Assembly (NCBI GenBank): GCA_022496805.1
Contig: CM040102.1
Location: 18,135,955 to 18,199,954 of the forward strand
DNA length: 64,000 nucleotides
Source: Pohlia nutans
Lineage: Eukaryota > Streptophyta > Bryopsida > Bryales > Mniaceae
Reading direction: 5' to 3'
The notes under the pieces were generated by a model that searched no databases, had not been told where the DNA came from, and saw nothing but the letters and a program-made list of their open reading frames with translations. Shown piece after piece: positions 1 to 13,829 of the stretch (position 1 is its first letter; every line of letters starts with the position of its first letter). A program made the position numbers and the translations under genes.

Positions 1-346
1 CAGTTTCACAATCTCCAAAATCACAACTACAGTGTAAGTAAGAAAAATAATCAATTAATTATTTAAGCGCAGATGCTTCACATATTTTCTGTATAAGAGA
101 AAATCATTAAGATAAAAACAAGAGAATCAAATTCTGATCTTCAAGTTAATCTTTGAATCTGCCGTGTTCACAAACTACTTTCAGTGCTGCTTATCTGAGT
201 TAGGAGATTTGCTGCTTCATGTGAATGAGTCCTTCAGAAATTTCATTCAGAAATGCATATACCTCAAGTGAAAGAAGCGATGCAAGATAACCATACAAAA
301 GCAGTTATATACAACAACTACTCGATACTTTCGTGAAGGGGGAAAC

Positions 347-3300
347 GAACCGGAAGGAGCCATCTAGCTGCTGTTCTTTACTTGTCAAGGCACCAAAGTC
401 GGGTGTAATAGCTCGCAAAAACCCAAGGCCTAGAAACATGTAAGCATATAGATATCCAACTCCTTTGATACCAGTCAGCACCTTCATCCTGTACGTGAAC
501 CTGTACCAGATCCAACACAGATTACCTTTGTACTTCCAAATTATCATAAGAAAAATAATTGACTCCCGCATCACCAGAGAAAATCTTGAGATTGCATTGC
601 TATTGTTGACAACTCAAGAAGTGTCACTGACAAACAATGTCTCTTTTTTGAGACCCACCACAGTATGTCGACAAAAGGCTTGACCATGCCCGTCACCAAG
701 CCTGATAAATCACCACTCAGCTTCTCTACATCTTGGGATATTCGCTGATCCGCATCATTGGTTCCACTTTTTGCTAAATGCACAGCCTGCAGCCACTCAG
801 AGAGTTGAGATAATCACAAATTAGACGAGGAGGTGCAAATGAGATATGCTTCTTAAATATTAAAGACGATAAGATTGTAGACCCCTGCTACCATGGTGAG
901 ATAGGCGTTTCAAGACCAGACATCAAGCCAAAGGTTTAGGTCTCCTGGTGCTCTATGAAGCCCAGCTGTGAAAACTAGTTCCTTACAATGTTCTGTAAAC
1001 ACAAGGAATTTCATGAATCAGGTCCCTCAAAACACACTGTTGCATGCCAACAGTTGTGCGAGGCTGGATTAGTTGGACGGCTAAACAAATTATTATGATG
1101 GCATATTCTGTCACAGCATTCGTTACAAGGTAATGGAGCATAACAAATAAGTCTCCAGGGCTGAGCCATTTACTGTTACCCTTGTTTCCATCTCATAGAC
1201 GTTACCAGTGTACTTTCGACATCCACCATTCTGCGTATTTAAATTATCTTTGAATACTTCGATGTATTTCCAAGACTAAACCCCCACTGAGCAAGGTAAC
1301 ATTCAAACTTGAAACAGAAATAATATATGGCTAAAGCTACTCACCTTATAAAATCCATAATTTTGGAAGTAAAGATTGGAGAGATGTGCAGTCAAACGAT
1401 GCCTCCAGCCTAGCGCCAATGTTGCCGTCATGCATCTTTGGAAATCAAAAATATATACACATGAGAGGAAAAATATAATCTTGCTAAAAGTACTACCTGA
1501 ACATCAGATGACGGTCACGATGAAAGCTAGAATGAACTCTTCTTGCTGAGTCTTTAACACTAGAACATGATGCACAGTAAGAGAGCAAGAGAGCCACATA
1601 AAAGCAGTAAACCCAGATCGACTTCAATAAGTGAATACAAGGCCAATTAACTCAAAAAACAATAAAGATGAAAGATGTAAACCTAAGGGACGGAGCGAGA
1701 AATGCTGAGGCACCACTCTGCAGTATACTAACTCCCACAAGGCGAACAAATGCAGCTTTATCTTGTTGCAACACATACTTCACGCTTGTCCCTGTATTAA
1801 CGCCAAAAGGAGAAGCAACGTAAGAACTAGATACACGTACCAAACCCCAAAATTAAAACAGATCCAATCTAAGGAGATACCAAAACTATGTTTGAAATGA
1901 AGGGTGGAATAGAATTGGATCTGAATGTCCTATAAAATGTTTCTGACCCATGGAGCATAAATCGAAAGTTCAAATATCAATCAACAGTGTATGATTAAAC
2001 TGAAGGTGCCCCTAAATATATGTTATATTAAGTGTCATCTGAACATTGTGAAACTCAATCAACGAGTATCAGATCATCACTCTTCGCCGACTTCATGAAC
2101 TTCCGACAATAAGTATGAAAGAGCATAAACCGTCTGCCCAAATCCAAGTCAACAAGTGCGTACTAATTTTCAGTTGCAACTGAAGAATCGGTCATGACTT
2201 CACATCGCTCTCCAGGGGTATACCGAAAGAACGCAACGAAAGCTTTCTTGATCAAGCCGTGACATCGCTTATCATGTTTACACAAACGAAGAAATTGAAG
2301 CAGAATAAGATATCACTAAACCCTAGTCATGAATTAAATGTGGGCTTAAGAGAGGCACCGTTCAAATCAGCAATTCGGTCAGAAACCCATGTCCGGCCAA
2401 GCACAAGCAAGGCAATTGCTAACAACTGGCCTCCTTGTTTATCAGATAGTGTCGGCACCTGTGAAACAACCATGCAAATAAATGTAAACATGCAGAAATA
2501 TTAGTCATGCTACTGGTTCAGAAGAATCAGTCTAATACAGCGTAATATATATACCTGCATCGTATTAGACACAAATAGGTGACATACAAAGGAAAAGAAA
2601 TCCGGCGAGAAGTTTAAGTTATCCAATAGAAAATTAGTTGAAGGGACAAACCAAGATCTTGAAGAGGGAGGAAATCCGTGAAGGCAGGCTCTGCGGCTGA
2701 ATCTGCAGCCCAGAAATAGCTGGGATTACTTCGAAGGGATCACGAGGTGGAGAACTTGCCACAACATCACCAACATAAGAACCAGCAGCTGTTGAATCTT
2801 GGCCTGGTTCAACCTGACACAAAAATTAGCACAACCTTCAGTTTCTTGGCAAATTCAATCTACACATGATTCTAAAATCAATCTTTGACATAAAACATGA
2901 AAACAAAACATCAGCCAGTCGTCAAGTTGTTGTTTGTCCACATTCCATTGCATTACGACTATCAAAGATTGCATGCAAAGAGCAAAATAAATATCGATAA
3001 TCATGATTTTTAAGTTGAATGAATAGGATGTATGAATTTTGATGTTGTCTGCTTCTAATCTCTTTTGTAAAGACAGTGCATCTACACACCTGCCCAATAT
3101 TTGCAAAAAATTGCTTCTTAACAGTCAATGCATCACTTTGGCGGTCTGTATGCAGGTCATCATCGTCGCCATCATCGCTATTATCATCGTGAAGACCCAA
3201 ACGTGGTTGAGAGACTGAGTTCCTGTGTACAACAAACCAATTGGACCATTAAGTTAATGCATGCTGACTTCCATGTTTTATTCAGAAACGGTTCGCACTA

Positions 3301-6300
3301 AGGTCACATGACTCTCTTGCTCGACTGGTAACGAAGCCCGTTTAACATGAATGGCCCTCTTTTCTCACTGATCATTTGGCACAATACAAAAAGCTGACTT
3401 ACGTCTTGTAATGAACAGTCCAGCCTCCCTCTCCATCAAGCGAAAGAACATTATCGTGGAAAGCCACCAGAGCTGGTCGATGAGAGATAGTTACACATGA
3501 CGTTCCCATAGCTCGAACTTGGGCACAGAACCTTTCTTCCATGTCTGTAGTTACTGCACTGGTACATTCATCTAATATTGCAAACAAAGGCCGATGGTAA
3601 AAAAGTCGGGCCATTCCCAGACGCTGCTGCTCACCAAGAGAAAGCTCATCCCCCCAGATTACTTCTTGGGATTGTGGATATCGATCAAGTAAGTATTCCA
3701 AGTCAACCTATAAGCCACACAAAATGTCGAATGAGTACTAATCTACATTCTCTAATGAAAAATGTTCATGACCTCAAATTTAGCAACTTTGCATCGTAGT
3801 AACGACTGAAAATTAGCGCAAACTTTCAATAATGGTATTTAATCAAATAATTGATATCTTCTGGGCATATGACATGAAGATTCCCTAGAAATTTTGGCAT
3901 CTTCAAAATTTGAGAAAAAACACAAAACGCAAGAGCTGTCTCTCAACACAAAGCAGAGAAGTGATAAGGAGAAACCAGCCAAGTGAAACATACTACTTAC
4001 ATTCCTCAATAACTCCCGCATACCCTCAGCTGTAAGGGGTTGAGTTTCTTCTGCTGAAGTTAAGGGGTAAATGAGCTGGTCACGAAGAGTCCCTACTGAT
4101 GTGTAAGGACGTTGTGGTACGTAAAATATCTCACGACTCAATGCAGATCCCATGCCGGGTTTTGCAATACGCCCCTCCACTAAAGGCCATAGCCCACCTA
4201 AAACTCTGAACAGACTGCTTTTGCCACTTCCATTTGGCCCTGTACCCCGGCCATACCAGCTGTGAACATGATGCCTAAAAACGATCTCAGAAGAACTTTA
4301 AATCGTCAAATACAGAAAGTCAAACCAATAGAGAACCGAAGAGCGTCAGCCATAAATACACTCGAAAAAGACTAAAAGAGATAAGATCCATTATGAGCAG
4401 CCATTAGGATTAGGAGCTATTTATGTCCCAAAATAACCATGTCAGTTGGTACATAAGGAAACCAGAAAAGGATTGACGGATAACCACAGATAACCAGCAC
4501 AGTAACTATTTCAGAGATACTGAATGCGGTCTTACCGGTAATAAGCAGGTTGGAGCCCGGCTCGATTTTCAAAGTAAGGTTCTCGACAAGTGTCGTCCCT
4601 GTTGGTGTAACCACCTGCGAATGCAACTGCAGTTAGATACCAAGCACTAAGGTCGTGACTAAGAGCCTGTAATTAGCCCTTCCTCTAAGCACCTGAGTCT
4701 GTTCAACTCTGAACTCTTACCAATAACCTGATTTTTACAGCAAGACCAGGTGAATACAGATGATCTCTGCTAGAAACGTTACAAAATTTGAGATTTAAGT
4801 TCGACGTTCCAACACCTACCTTTACTCCCTCAAACTCGATGTATTTAGCCTCAACAAAGTAGCTGCCAGTATCTTTGTTTTGAACGGTTCCACTACCACC
4901 TGAGATGCGAAGTTCTCTTGAAACCGACATGAGCTCACAAATGCGATCAGCATAGCCACTGCAGTGTAAGAAATACACAAATTAACGGATTATGACAAAA
5001 ACCCTTTTTCCAATGCTAAACCTAAGATCCTATTCATTTGGGTGTGAACTCTGTCAATAACTTAATATTCACAGCGTATCCAAGGCATCTTGCTACAATC
5101 AGCAGCGACTAAAAAAAACAAACATGCTAGTGTCATAATCTCAACCCTTCAAATCAGACCTGAGACGGCCAAGCTTGCGGGTATTTGAGGCCAAGGTTCC
5201 CATGGCTTGGAAAAGGGATATGATAACACTTGTGTGATAGCGCATCATACTCAACATTTGAGCGCGGCCAAGAGTAGATCCATCCGAACGCAAACTTCCC
5301 GAGAAAAAGGGCTCAATAATCAAGACAACAGCAAATGTGGACCCCAAATATTTGAGAACAAAGTCCTGGATCATGCCAAACCACCACTGCGTGTGTATAA
5401 CTTTGCTCAAGTGCCTAACCAAATTCCTGCCAGGTGCATAGATGTGTCAGTCTACTGAGTCAAACATCTAGAGGGCTCATGTTCTCGCACTGATTTGACA
5501 CCAGAGCTTTCAGAAATATGCGAAGGATTATTACAGAAACATTAATAACAAAAGGATACCCACTATATTTAATCTGATATATTTTACTACAGCCAACAAA
5601 GCCAAGTTATAGCAGAAACTAGACGGTTGTAAACTCAGCATAAGCTAATAAAACCTAGACAAAGCTAACCTGAATTTTTGAGTGATGATAGAAGCTTCTC
5701 TGTCTTGACCACCATAAAATGCAATGCTCTCTGAATGAGTCCGTAAGCGCGAATGTAGTTGACGATACTCGCCCTCCAACTGTTGTTCTGTCGACATAAG
5801 CTTTCCAAATGGAGGAGACAACGCCTGAATGGTAATCCCTGCTCCTAGTACATAACCCTGCAAGAGGGTGGCACACAACCGAGCTCAGAACTAGAAGCAC
5901 TCTTTAAACTATGAAAAATGCATACAAAGTCATCAGCCCCCTATGATTCAGCACAGCATAGACAGCAGCTCTAGATGGCCAAATTCATAAACATGTCATA
6001 TGAGAAAACATGAATGATTTGCATTATCAAATCTGAACACAAACAAGGAATCCAGAAGACAAATTTTCAGTAACATAAAAGTTTCCGGGGATGCTGGTAA
6101 CAGAAAGATGCAGGAACCAAACGATGAGAACAAAGAAAAGAAATAGAAAATTACCAAGACACCAAATGCATACTTGGGGCTTGCATAAGAGCAAAGCCGC
6201 CATGTGTACAAGAGGCCATCAAAAACAGCCGACAAGTTCTCTTGCACAAGATCACTCATTTCTATAGAAAATCTTGGAACATCACTGGCAATTCTCTGCT

Positions 6301-7291
6301 CAACACTGCTGATACGGTGATCAACGTGTGACATCTTATAATACGTCATATTCTGCCACCAAAGAATACACAAGTGTCAGTCTTTGAAACTTTTTATGTT
6401 TCATCGAGTTCAATAAGATTATAACAACTTCAACAAAGCATTTCGTATCAATGATCAAAATGTTACTCCACGATGAGCTACTTCAGTTATCTGAATCGAG
6501 TATGTCGTGGTTACCTGAAAGTAGTCTGAATGAATGCGATTTGTAAGAATCTTACGAAAGCGCAAACTTAAAGTTCCGGTGAGAAACTTTGTGGTAGACA
6601 AGAAAGCGGACTGAAGGAGGCAGAGAATCAAGTTCTCCGTTATGAGTTTCACGAAAAGGGGAGCCCTTGTCAAAAAGGCAGCACGAAACAGCCAACCCTG
6701 TACTTTCGCAAGTCTGTTGCTTAATGCTGTTCTGAGGACCTGCGCTAAATCCAAGTCCAGTAAGTACCAACTTCCGTATATCTGGATCGGGAAGAAGCAA
6801 CAATGTACGCATAGCAAATCCTGACTCTTACCGAGATGATCGCCAAAGCGACAAGTTCGTTCATTCCCCCCTTGCCGATGCGTTGCAGTAATAGTGCAGC
6901 CAAAACCTTGACATTTTTAATCCCTCCCCTCTTTTTCTTTTTCTTTGAGTTCAAATCTTTCGCATGATTAGCACTAGTTTCAGGCAAATTTTCTGTCTCC
7001 TTTCCATTGGTTGTTGGAGGTGGATCACGATGAGGTCTTAGTTGGCCAGTTCGGAAATACGCGAGACCACCGCCCGCTACCAACACAGCGGCAGCCACCG
7101 CCAAAGCTTTCCTGAGACAGATAATTCCTGCACTTTGTCAGCAATGGCCCTACTTTCAGGGTCTCATTCACAATGCATCACTACTTATGTCACCCAATCT
7201 GGTATATATTGCCTTCTAGATAAAGCCAAGCCTACCTCCTTGGAAATATGGACGGGCGCTGCAGAACGCGGGAAAGCTGTGGTGCCGACAT
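347..7291 (-). CDS. ABCD1: Full-size peroxisomal ABC transporter, subfamily D (CTS/PXA1/PED3 type), 3' part off the left edge
   Basis: This gene encodes a peroxisomal-membrane ATP-driven importer of fatty acyl-CoAs and related acids for beta-oxidation. I rebuilt 17 exons: 7291-7236, 7111-6832, 6739-6515, 6352-6155, 5857-5670, 5426-5160, 4958-4820, 4614-4536, 4239-4001, 3707-3403, 3222-3090, 2813-2652, 2458-2359, 1791-1683, 1435-1345, 786-659 and 500-347. They sum to 2,853 nt (951 codons) and every junction keeps frame. Seen in order: a short N-terminus with a hydrophobic stretch, the first transmembrane domain with an EAA-like loop near residues 277-290, Walker [10 protein letters not shown] at 478-486, signature LSLGEQQ at 579-585, Walker B ending D603/E604, switch H633, an acidic linker near 660-690, then the start of the second transmembrane domain. 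The second ATPase domain (family length about 1,340 aa) should lie left of position 1. The ATG at 7291 is chosen because its short exon splices in frame into an RK-rich segment matching the family. The last visible donor, GTTTCC at 346, is weak. Confidence 0.95.
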
Positions 7292-9053
7292 AGTGAAGGC
7301 CGCACCTATCTGCAACTTACCAGTAAACCATCAGCACATCAGGAGGGATCAAAAACCTTTTTGTGATGAGTACATATTTTCAACCTGTTCTTCGTAACGA
7401 TCCTCCAAATTGAGTATCTCAAACAAACCTAAGCACTGGTGATCCATCCGTCCAGACTCCAGACGTAACCAATCAGCTCAATTCTCTACATAATTTGGGA
7501 CAAAATGCTTGTGCAAAGCTGAATAAATGACTACCAAGCTTGCCAAAGTCTAAAAGGTAACAGAGTGAACAAATCTCTCTTGCCCCTCAGATTGCAACTT
7601 GGAAAGCTCACAAAAACATCCAATGCTGACTACAAATCATACACTGGAGATTGTCGCATATCAAGTGAACATGATTCTTTCAAAATGTGATCTCTGCTAG
7701 GACTTCACACTAAAGTAGATGCAACTTTCGTCTTTACTAATTCTGTTTCCGCGAAGCAATTGCAAACTTATCGAGAGTTCGAGACCTAATAGGGATTACG
7801 AGGGTGACCTGGTAGAAGACTTGATGTGAAGCATTAATCAGATCCCGCGCCAATTCCGCGACTTCAGTGAAGGAGGTTATGTAGTCGACAACACACGTCC
7901 CCTTTAATTCTGCGGACAGCAAAAGAGAAGAGTATACACCATCTCGATCGCTGCATCAGAAGATTCGGAAAGGCTACACATCGCATTCCTGCAGAGAGAA
8001 TGAAGGTGAGTCTCTTACATATCCAACTACGAAAAGAGACATAACTTAAGAATCGGTACACATCTGATACTGGATTAAATTTAGACCGCAACTACATCAT
8101 CACTCACGGTGATGGAAATAGAAACTTGTCAGCTTAAAATCATAGACGTCAAATTACAGATTACAATTGCATTCCCCGATTACGAATAGAGTGTTGATCT
8201 GCCAAGATTACAAACTACCGTATGCTAATTTACACTCATTCTATGGATAAATCACCAGACAGACAATTAAGCAATTACTGTGCAATTCAAGTACACCTGA
8301 CCGAAATTAAAGAGAAGAAAATGAAAAAAATGAAAAAACAGCTCCTAAACCCTCGCCGGGAGTAGCTTCAAACTTCACACTCATCCAACTAGATAATCAA
8401 CAAATAGCTCATTCAAACGCAGGAACAGCATACACGCTCTTCCTACATTGAAAATCAACGCCTCAAAATTACTAACAAAACCTCCGCGGGCAATGACATA
8501 TTTCGCAAAATAACACAACCGCCTCCGGACTAAACAAAAATATTTAATACCGCATTTCCTTTCCTTTCTGCCGCAGCTCCTTCCCCTGTTCTGTACTATG
8601 CTGTACAGTAAAACCTAGTAGCTCAAGCATTCAGCCACATACGAGTGGTGAAAGCCCTAGCAACAAATCTTCCTCGGTGCTGTTCCCTAGGGAATAAAAA
8701 AAAAACACGCCATCTAATCACCTCCATTCCTAATTCTTCAACGCGCGATCTGTTCATTTGCATGAGGAAAGTTTAAACGCAAACCTGAACGTGTCAGTTA
8801 CTAGCGCACAAATGCAAGCGGCCCAGAGCAAGCAAAGCTGCAACAGCAAAGTAAAGCAGGGCAGCTTTCGTAGAAAAGAAACGGAAGTTACGCAGAGATG
8901 GGAAGGGAGGAAAGCACTTGAAGGCGGGTAGGTAAGACCTCCGTTCACCAGCAAATGAAGAGTGCTTTCCAGTGCGTTATACCGTGCGTTATACCGTGCC
9001 TTAGGTGTCGAACTTGAATTTTCCACGTCAGATTTTGAGATGTCCACGCCACC
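7292..9053. other. Upstream region of the ABC transporter, no gene seen
   Basis: No convincing coding sequence is present on either strand. Just upstream of the ATG, on the minus strand, a TTGCAG acceptor-like site lies about 20 bases before the start, so the 5'UTR may be spliced. The promoter and first untranslated exon of the transporter probably lie here, but I cannot place a TATA box or start site. The composition is mixed, without long repeats. Confidence 0.4.
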
Positions 9054-9587
9054 TTAACCCTCTAAAGGACCGCAGTTTTTCCTGTTTTTATCACCTCTGC
9101 TTATTCGTTTTCTTGTGAATATTTCTTTTGGCTCTTGATAGAAAATACCAAATTAAACATGTAATTAAAATTTTAAAATTTCTTTTACCAATTTAACAAT
9201 TTTTCTCATGTTTTCAAAAACATTCAGAAAATATCAAAAAAGACTGCAATTTCATTTTTTTTCACTTCAAATGCTACAATTTTGCAATTTGTACGGTCAA
9301 ATTCTATGAGATCCTACAATTAAAGTTGAAAAATAAAAATTTCTGAGGTTTATTTTGAGCCCTTGCCACACTGCTCATTCTCCCTCCAAAAAGACCCTTT
9401 AGCTCCATAACTTCCACTTAAAAAAGGAGAATAATAAATTAATTAATTAAATTAAATCCCCATTTTTGCATTGATACATGGATTTCACATAATTCATTTC
9501 AAAAAATAAAGATAAAAATTGACACCATGAAAACCTACCCAAACGTTGAAATGTCCTAGTTAGGACACTTGGTCCTTTAGGGATTAA
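9054..9587 (+). mobile_element. TTAA-bounded MITE, family A copy 1 (piggyBac-like)
   Basis: The element starts TTAA-CCCTCTAAAGGACC and ends GGTCCTTTAGGGA-TTAA, so the ends are inverted repeats flanked by TTAA. A palindrome TGTCCTAGTTAGGACA sits just inside the right end (about 9,552-9,567). A second, more complete copy lies at 53,242-53,838 and an inverted relative at 36,267-36,838. It has no coding capacity. The superfamily assignment rests on the TTAA target and CCC start. Confidence 0.7.
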
Positions 9588-10137
9588 AATTAGAAGGCTA
9601 AAAAAGATATGAATGATGAATACCAACAATAGCAATTTGATTGCATGAATCAACAATTAGTTGCATAAGAGTCAAAAGTTTCCATCTATGTTTATTTATC
9701 AACCTTTTTTAGCCATTCTTGATTCCAATAGGGGCCAATATTCATACAAGGTCGAAATTAGGAGTGCATACCTTATTAACCGTTTGTTTTTTTTCATTTT
9801 TTTCACTTTTTTTAGTGCACTTCTAGTGAAAATAATCTATATATTATACAATTTTCATGTGACAATTTTTTTTATTGGATAGTATATATCTTACAATCTA
9901 AAATTATATTGTATCTAAAATTCACCAAAGTAATGACAAGAAACCAAGTTTTACATAAGTGAAAATGAAGTCACACATGTAGGCATTGAAAAAATAAAAT
10001 CTAAACAAAGAATATTCTATATTCTCAAAATACAACTTTGTAATTGGAGTGCATATCATGTATTAGTGGATATTCATGTAGTATATAGAACTAGGTAGGC
10101 CCGTGCCAAAGTTTGACAAAAGTCGTTATTGCCATTA
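9588..10137. other. AT-rich spacer, nothing recognisable
   Basis: This stretch is AT-rich with long T runs and short open frames without coding character. It separates two MITEs. I see no gene, RNA or clear regulatory site. Confidence 0.4.
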
Positions 10138-10275
10138 AGGTAACTATATCTAAAAGGGAGCATTTACCTTAAAGCGTGTGCATTTATTACAATGTGACAT
10201 TTCAGCTGTGAAATGTCACACTGCAATAGATACGCACGCTTTAAGGTAAATGCTCCCTTTTAGGTATAGTTACCT
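10138..10275. mobile_element. 138-bp near-perfect palindromic MITE (TA-flanked, AGGT ends)
   Basis: The element runs AGGTAACTATA...TATAGTTACCT and is flanked by TA on both sides (10,136-10,137 and 10,276-10,277). Each arm is about 67 nt and pairs with only a handful of mismatches up to a GCTG loop, so a transcript would fold into one long hairpin. TA duplication fits Tc1/mariner or Stowaway-type MITEs. The AGGT terminus is shared with seven or eight other elements in the window. Confidence 0.8.
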
Positions 10276-13172
10276 TATTGTGAGTCATAAAATTAGTGTG
10301 GGATTTCTCACCAATCCTCAAATCCTCAATTAGTGTGAGACTTTACACACAAGACTACTGTACTTGATGTGAGAATTCTCAATTAGTGTGAGTCACACTT
10401 TTTTCTAATACTGTGAGAATCCTAAATTATTGTTACTCACAGTAATGGCAATAGTCGGTGTACTGCATTGGATTGTGATTGACAAAACTTACAAGAACAG
10501 TGCGAGGCCTTTCATTTTGCCAGCTTCATCCACCCTGGAGTTATCAGGTAGGACTGTTTTGTAGCAATCAATCCATTCATTATGCTTCAATGTTCTTGTT
10601 GGATGATCTCTTCATTGTTAACCCAAATGTCTTTCTTCAGGACCCATATGGCATTGACATATGGCAGTGCCATCAGAGAATGCAATAGTAGCTTGATCCA
10701 ATGAATGCCAACAATGTAATCCTACTACCTTGATTGAGACGATCATGTGGGACTAAGGGTGATGTATATTGGAACAGGGTTTTTTTAGGCGATTTAAAAG
10801 ATTTTTTGGGATGAAAAAGCCAAATGTTATATATTTTTCATAAAAACATTGGATGAAGTAGCCAACATTTGGATGAAATATCTAAAATTTGGATGAAGCT
10901 TGTTTAAAATATGGATGAATGTACAAATATTTGGCTCAACATTATACTTTATGGCGCTACCCCAGCATTGGCTCAAATATTTTTTTTAAAAACCGTGTAT
11001 TGGAATATCTCAACCCATGATGTTATACATGTATATTAAGTGTGTCATTGAACACCACCATAAAAGTGTTGCCAACATTAATTGTAGCACGCCAAGTGCT
11101 ATTTATGCAAATGTTCAAGACTTGGAGTTTTGTACCATCATGTGTACGTCCTAGAAATGTTGGTGGAAGGTTTTCTCAATTGTTGATAGAGTTGAATTGC
11201 TAACAATACCTAATACGTACGAAGTACAATGAGATCATGTCCATAACTTACATGGAGTGAGAAGCTTGGGAACTGGGCATTGCAGAATCACTTGCCTGCA
11301 TGCAGGATATCAAAGCATTTATTGCTGGCACTCTGCACTTACTCTTGTTGCATGCATGGACATTCAAGCAATCTATATCAGTAACAGCGATGTTATGTGC
11401 TGAGCACCTGGCTGTTTGAGGGCAACAGTATGAATGCTTGAAATTATATTACTTATGCAGACACAGCGCCATGCATGGATGCAGCAACACATATGCAAGC
11501 AGTCCGTACATAGTTGCAGGTGGAAATGAATCAGCCTTCAGAGTACGTGTTTCCATGCATTTCCTTAGACCCAAGAATTGCTAGCTCTGAAACTGAAGAG
11601 TTATTCGGTCCCATTCCTCAAACATTCACCACCAAATAAGGACAGGTACTATACACAAGTCTAACTTTGATCACAATTGATGCATCCGTTAACTTTGAGG
11701 GAATGTGTTGTCAACCAAGAAATAAAAAATATGCAATTAGAAATTACTCTAATACATGACAAAAAGGAAAAAAGGAGCATGGCTCTACTTGCGGCACTGT
11801 AATGCAATATTAATTGCATAGTGCTTGAACAATAGTTTACAACAAGAAAAGACAAGGCTTTTGAATATTTTTTTATTTCTCGGTTTTACCTTCCTCCATT
11901 TCAGAATGTAGATGCAAGTGCGGTAGGGGCTTGGTGTAAATGGGCCATGAATGTGAGGCATATATTCAGTTTGATCACGAGTAAGTTACAATGCAGTTGC
12001 GTTCGACTCCTTGTGGTGGCATTTGTGTGCAATTTTCACAACACCAGAGTAACGCACCTGTATTTGACCAGACCTTGTGGATTAGGGCTGGGTGTTTTCA
12101 TACAAACGAGGTCGGTCCATGTTCAAGTTTACCTATGTGCCTTTTGTCTTTTTGACGGTGATGTCAGTCCATTTGTGAGTGCAACTCTTGTGCCTCTTGT
12201 CTTCTAATGGTGAGTGTTGGAGTTCAGCTATGTGCCATTTTTTAAGTCATCATGGCATGTGTGTGTGCATGGTCTAAAATATATAAATACTAGATTGTTG
12301 CTTCTCAATGAGAGCCATATTTTTGTGTGAGGAGTACAATTGTAGCCCACAATTCTTAATCTTAGAAACAGAATGCCAATTCATCACAGATTATGCACTA
12401 CTTTCAATTCTAATGGCCTTGTGACCATTGAGTGGTCAAGTGTGCACTAAAGAATTAAAAGCATCTCCTCTAGCTCAGGGTTTGGAGAGATGTCAAACCT
12501 CAACCACTCCTCAGTGCTCTGCACCACACTTCCAACAACGGCACTTTAAATTGAGCATATTGGAGGTTGTTCAATATAGCATGAGATTGAACAATGTAGA
12601 TTGAAATTTGCATTCATGAGGGAAGTGCTTCAAGGGAGTCTGTTTTACAATGAATTTTAGGTGGTTAAAACAACGATACTCATCATAAAGTTCTTTAACC
12701 TTTCTACAACACTTCACAAACTTGGTCACTATTCTCAAATCATTGTAGTAAATTTAAAATCATGAACAAGTCTACCTCATCTTTAGCTAAAGGTTAAGTG
12801 GTAAGACGTTGGAGCACCTACACAACTGTTATTGAAAAGGAAGGACTCCCCTAACTCCTAAACTCCTAAAGAACCTTATTAAACATTGATCCCAGGTCCC
12901 TTCAAATTCATGCGCACGCTCATGCAGATACAATCCGCTTCACATTCCTCCAAGCACCCTTTTGTTGACCGAATCTGAATGGACCGAGTGCAATTGGTGG
13001 GACTATGGATCCAAGTTGGATTAAATAACAATATCTTTAACAATTGGCACAACTCACCATGTCCAGGTGGGACATATAAACCAATGGCAACAAGCCTTTC
13101 CAAACCTACACACACCATCTTGTGCACGGACAAAGGTGACCACAAGAGTATATGTAGTGATAACTCATCTAA
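10276..13172. other. Gene-free repeat-rich spacer
   Basis: No gene is supported. The stretch holds short inverted and direct repeats around 10,300-10,450 (repeated TTAGTGTGAG), a TGGATGAA-rich segment at 10,790-10,990, a dispersed repeat at 11,650-11,960 related to 48,694-49,015, and a segment at 12,720-12,880 that recurs at 58,535-58,690 and 62,450-62,600. Open frames here are short and lack splice context. Confidence 0.4.
11650..11960 (-). repeat. Dispersed MITE-like repeat, copy 1
   Basis: The segment is alignable in reverse orientation with 48,694-49,015. Shared landmarks are the AATGGGCC end, the TGCGGCA/TGCCGCA box, the GGAGGAAGGTAAAACC stretch and the CTCAAAGTTA stretch. It has no coding capacity. 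Flank duplications are not clear, so the superfamily is undetermined. Confidence 0.5.
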
Positions 13173-13290
13173 TTTAACTCATAAAGGACCAAAGATTCAT
13201 GGTTTCAAAAATAACAAATTCGATCAATTATATTGTATAAAATATAATTCAGATGGGACCAAAAAAAAGCCCTAGGCATTTAGGGGTTAA
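13173..13290 (+). mobile_element. TTAA-bounded MITE, family B copy 1 (internally deleted)
   Basis: Both ends are TTAA (13,173 and 13,287) and the right end reads TTTAGGGG-TTAA. The left part matches the AAAGGACCAA...ATTCATGGTTT motif and the AATTCAGATGGGACCAAA box of the copy at 28,514-28,740, but most of the right half is missing, leaving 118 bp. Confidence 0.65.
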
Positions 13291-13829
13291 ATAGAAAGAT
13301 ACTCTTCAAAGGAAAGAAAAACCTAAACTCGTAAATCAGAAAACATTGCAAAACTGTGCAGTGATCATGTTTGTTGCAGATCGCCAAAAACACTTCTACA
13401 AAGTCCTTTTTTAAAATGTAGTAATATATTCCTTCAATATGTACCAAATATGACAGAACAAAGCCTGAACCAAAAAATTCAAATCAAATCTAATCACAGC
13501 TCCTGCAACTACAGCACTGATCTCGTTTGAATGAATCAGATCAAAGTTCACACGCCAAATACACCAGACGAGTTTCTCCTCACCGCGCAACTGCTATGAT
13601 GCACTTGGTCAGAAACTGATGAGTCTCCGTGGGCCGGACACCAAGAAATTGTATTAGAGACTAAACAACTTTTCAAATTTAAAAAAAAAAGGAATCCTTC
13701 CGGAGAACCGCTGCCGTTTCGTCCATATCATCAATACCATTTCTGATGATATCCATGTTCCCGTGCATGTTATTTGCATCCCAGAGTAAAAACCATCGCT
13801 CCGCCAACCAAGTTGCGATCAGCCGGTGT

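Noticed and set aside
200..305. Minus-strand text YLASLLS next to the last ABCD exon, resembling RYLASVVS from the second half of the transporter
   Set aside because: The intervening 90 or so residues of the family are absent and the similarity is very short, so I treat it as chance within the intron that runs off the window.
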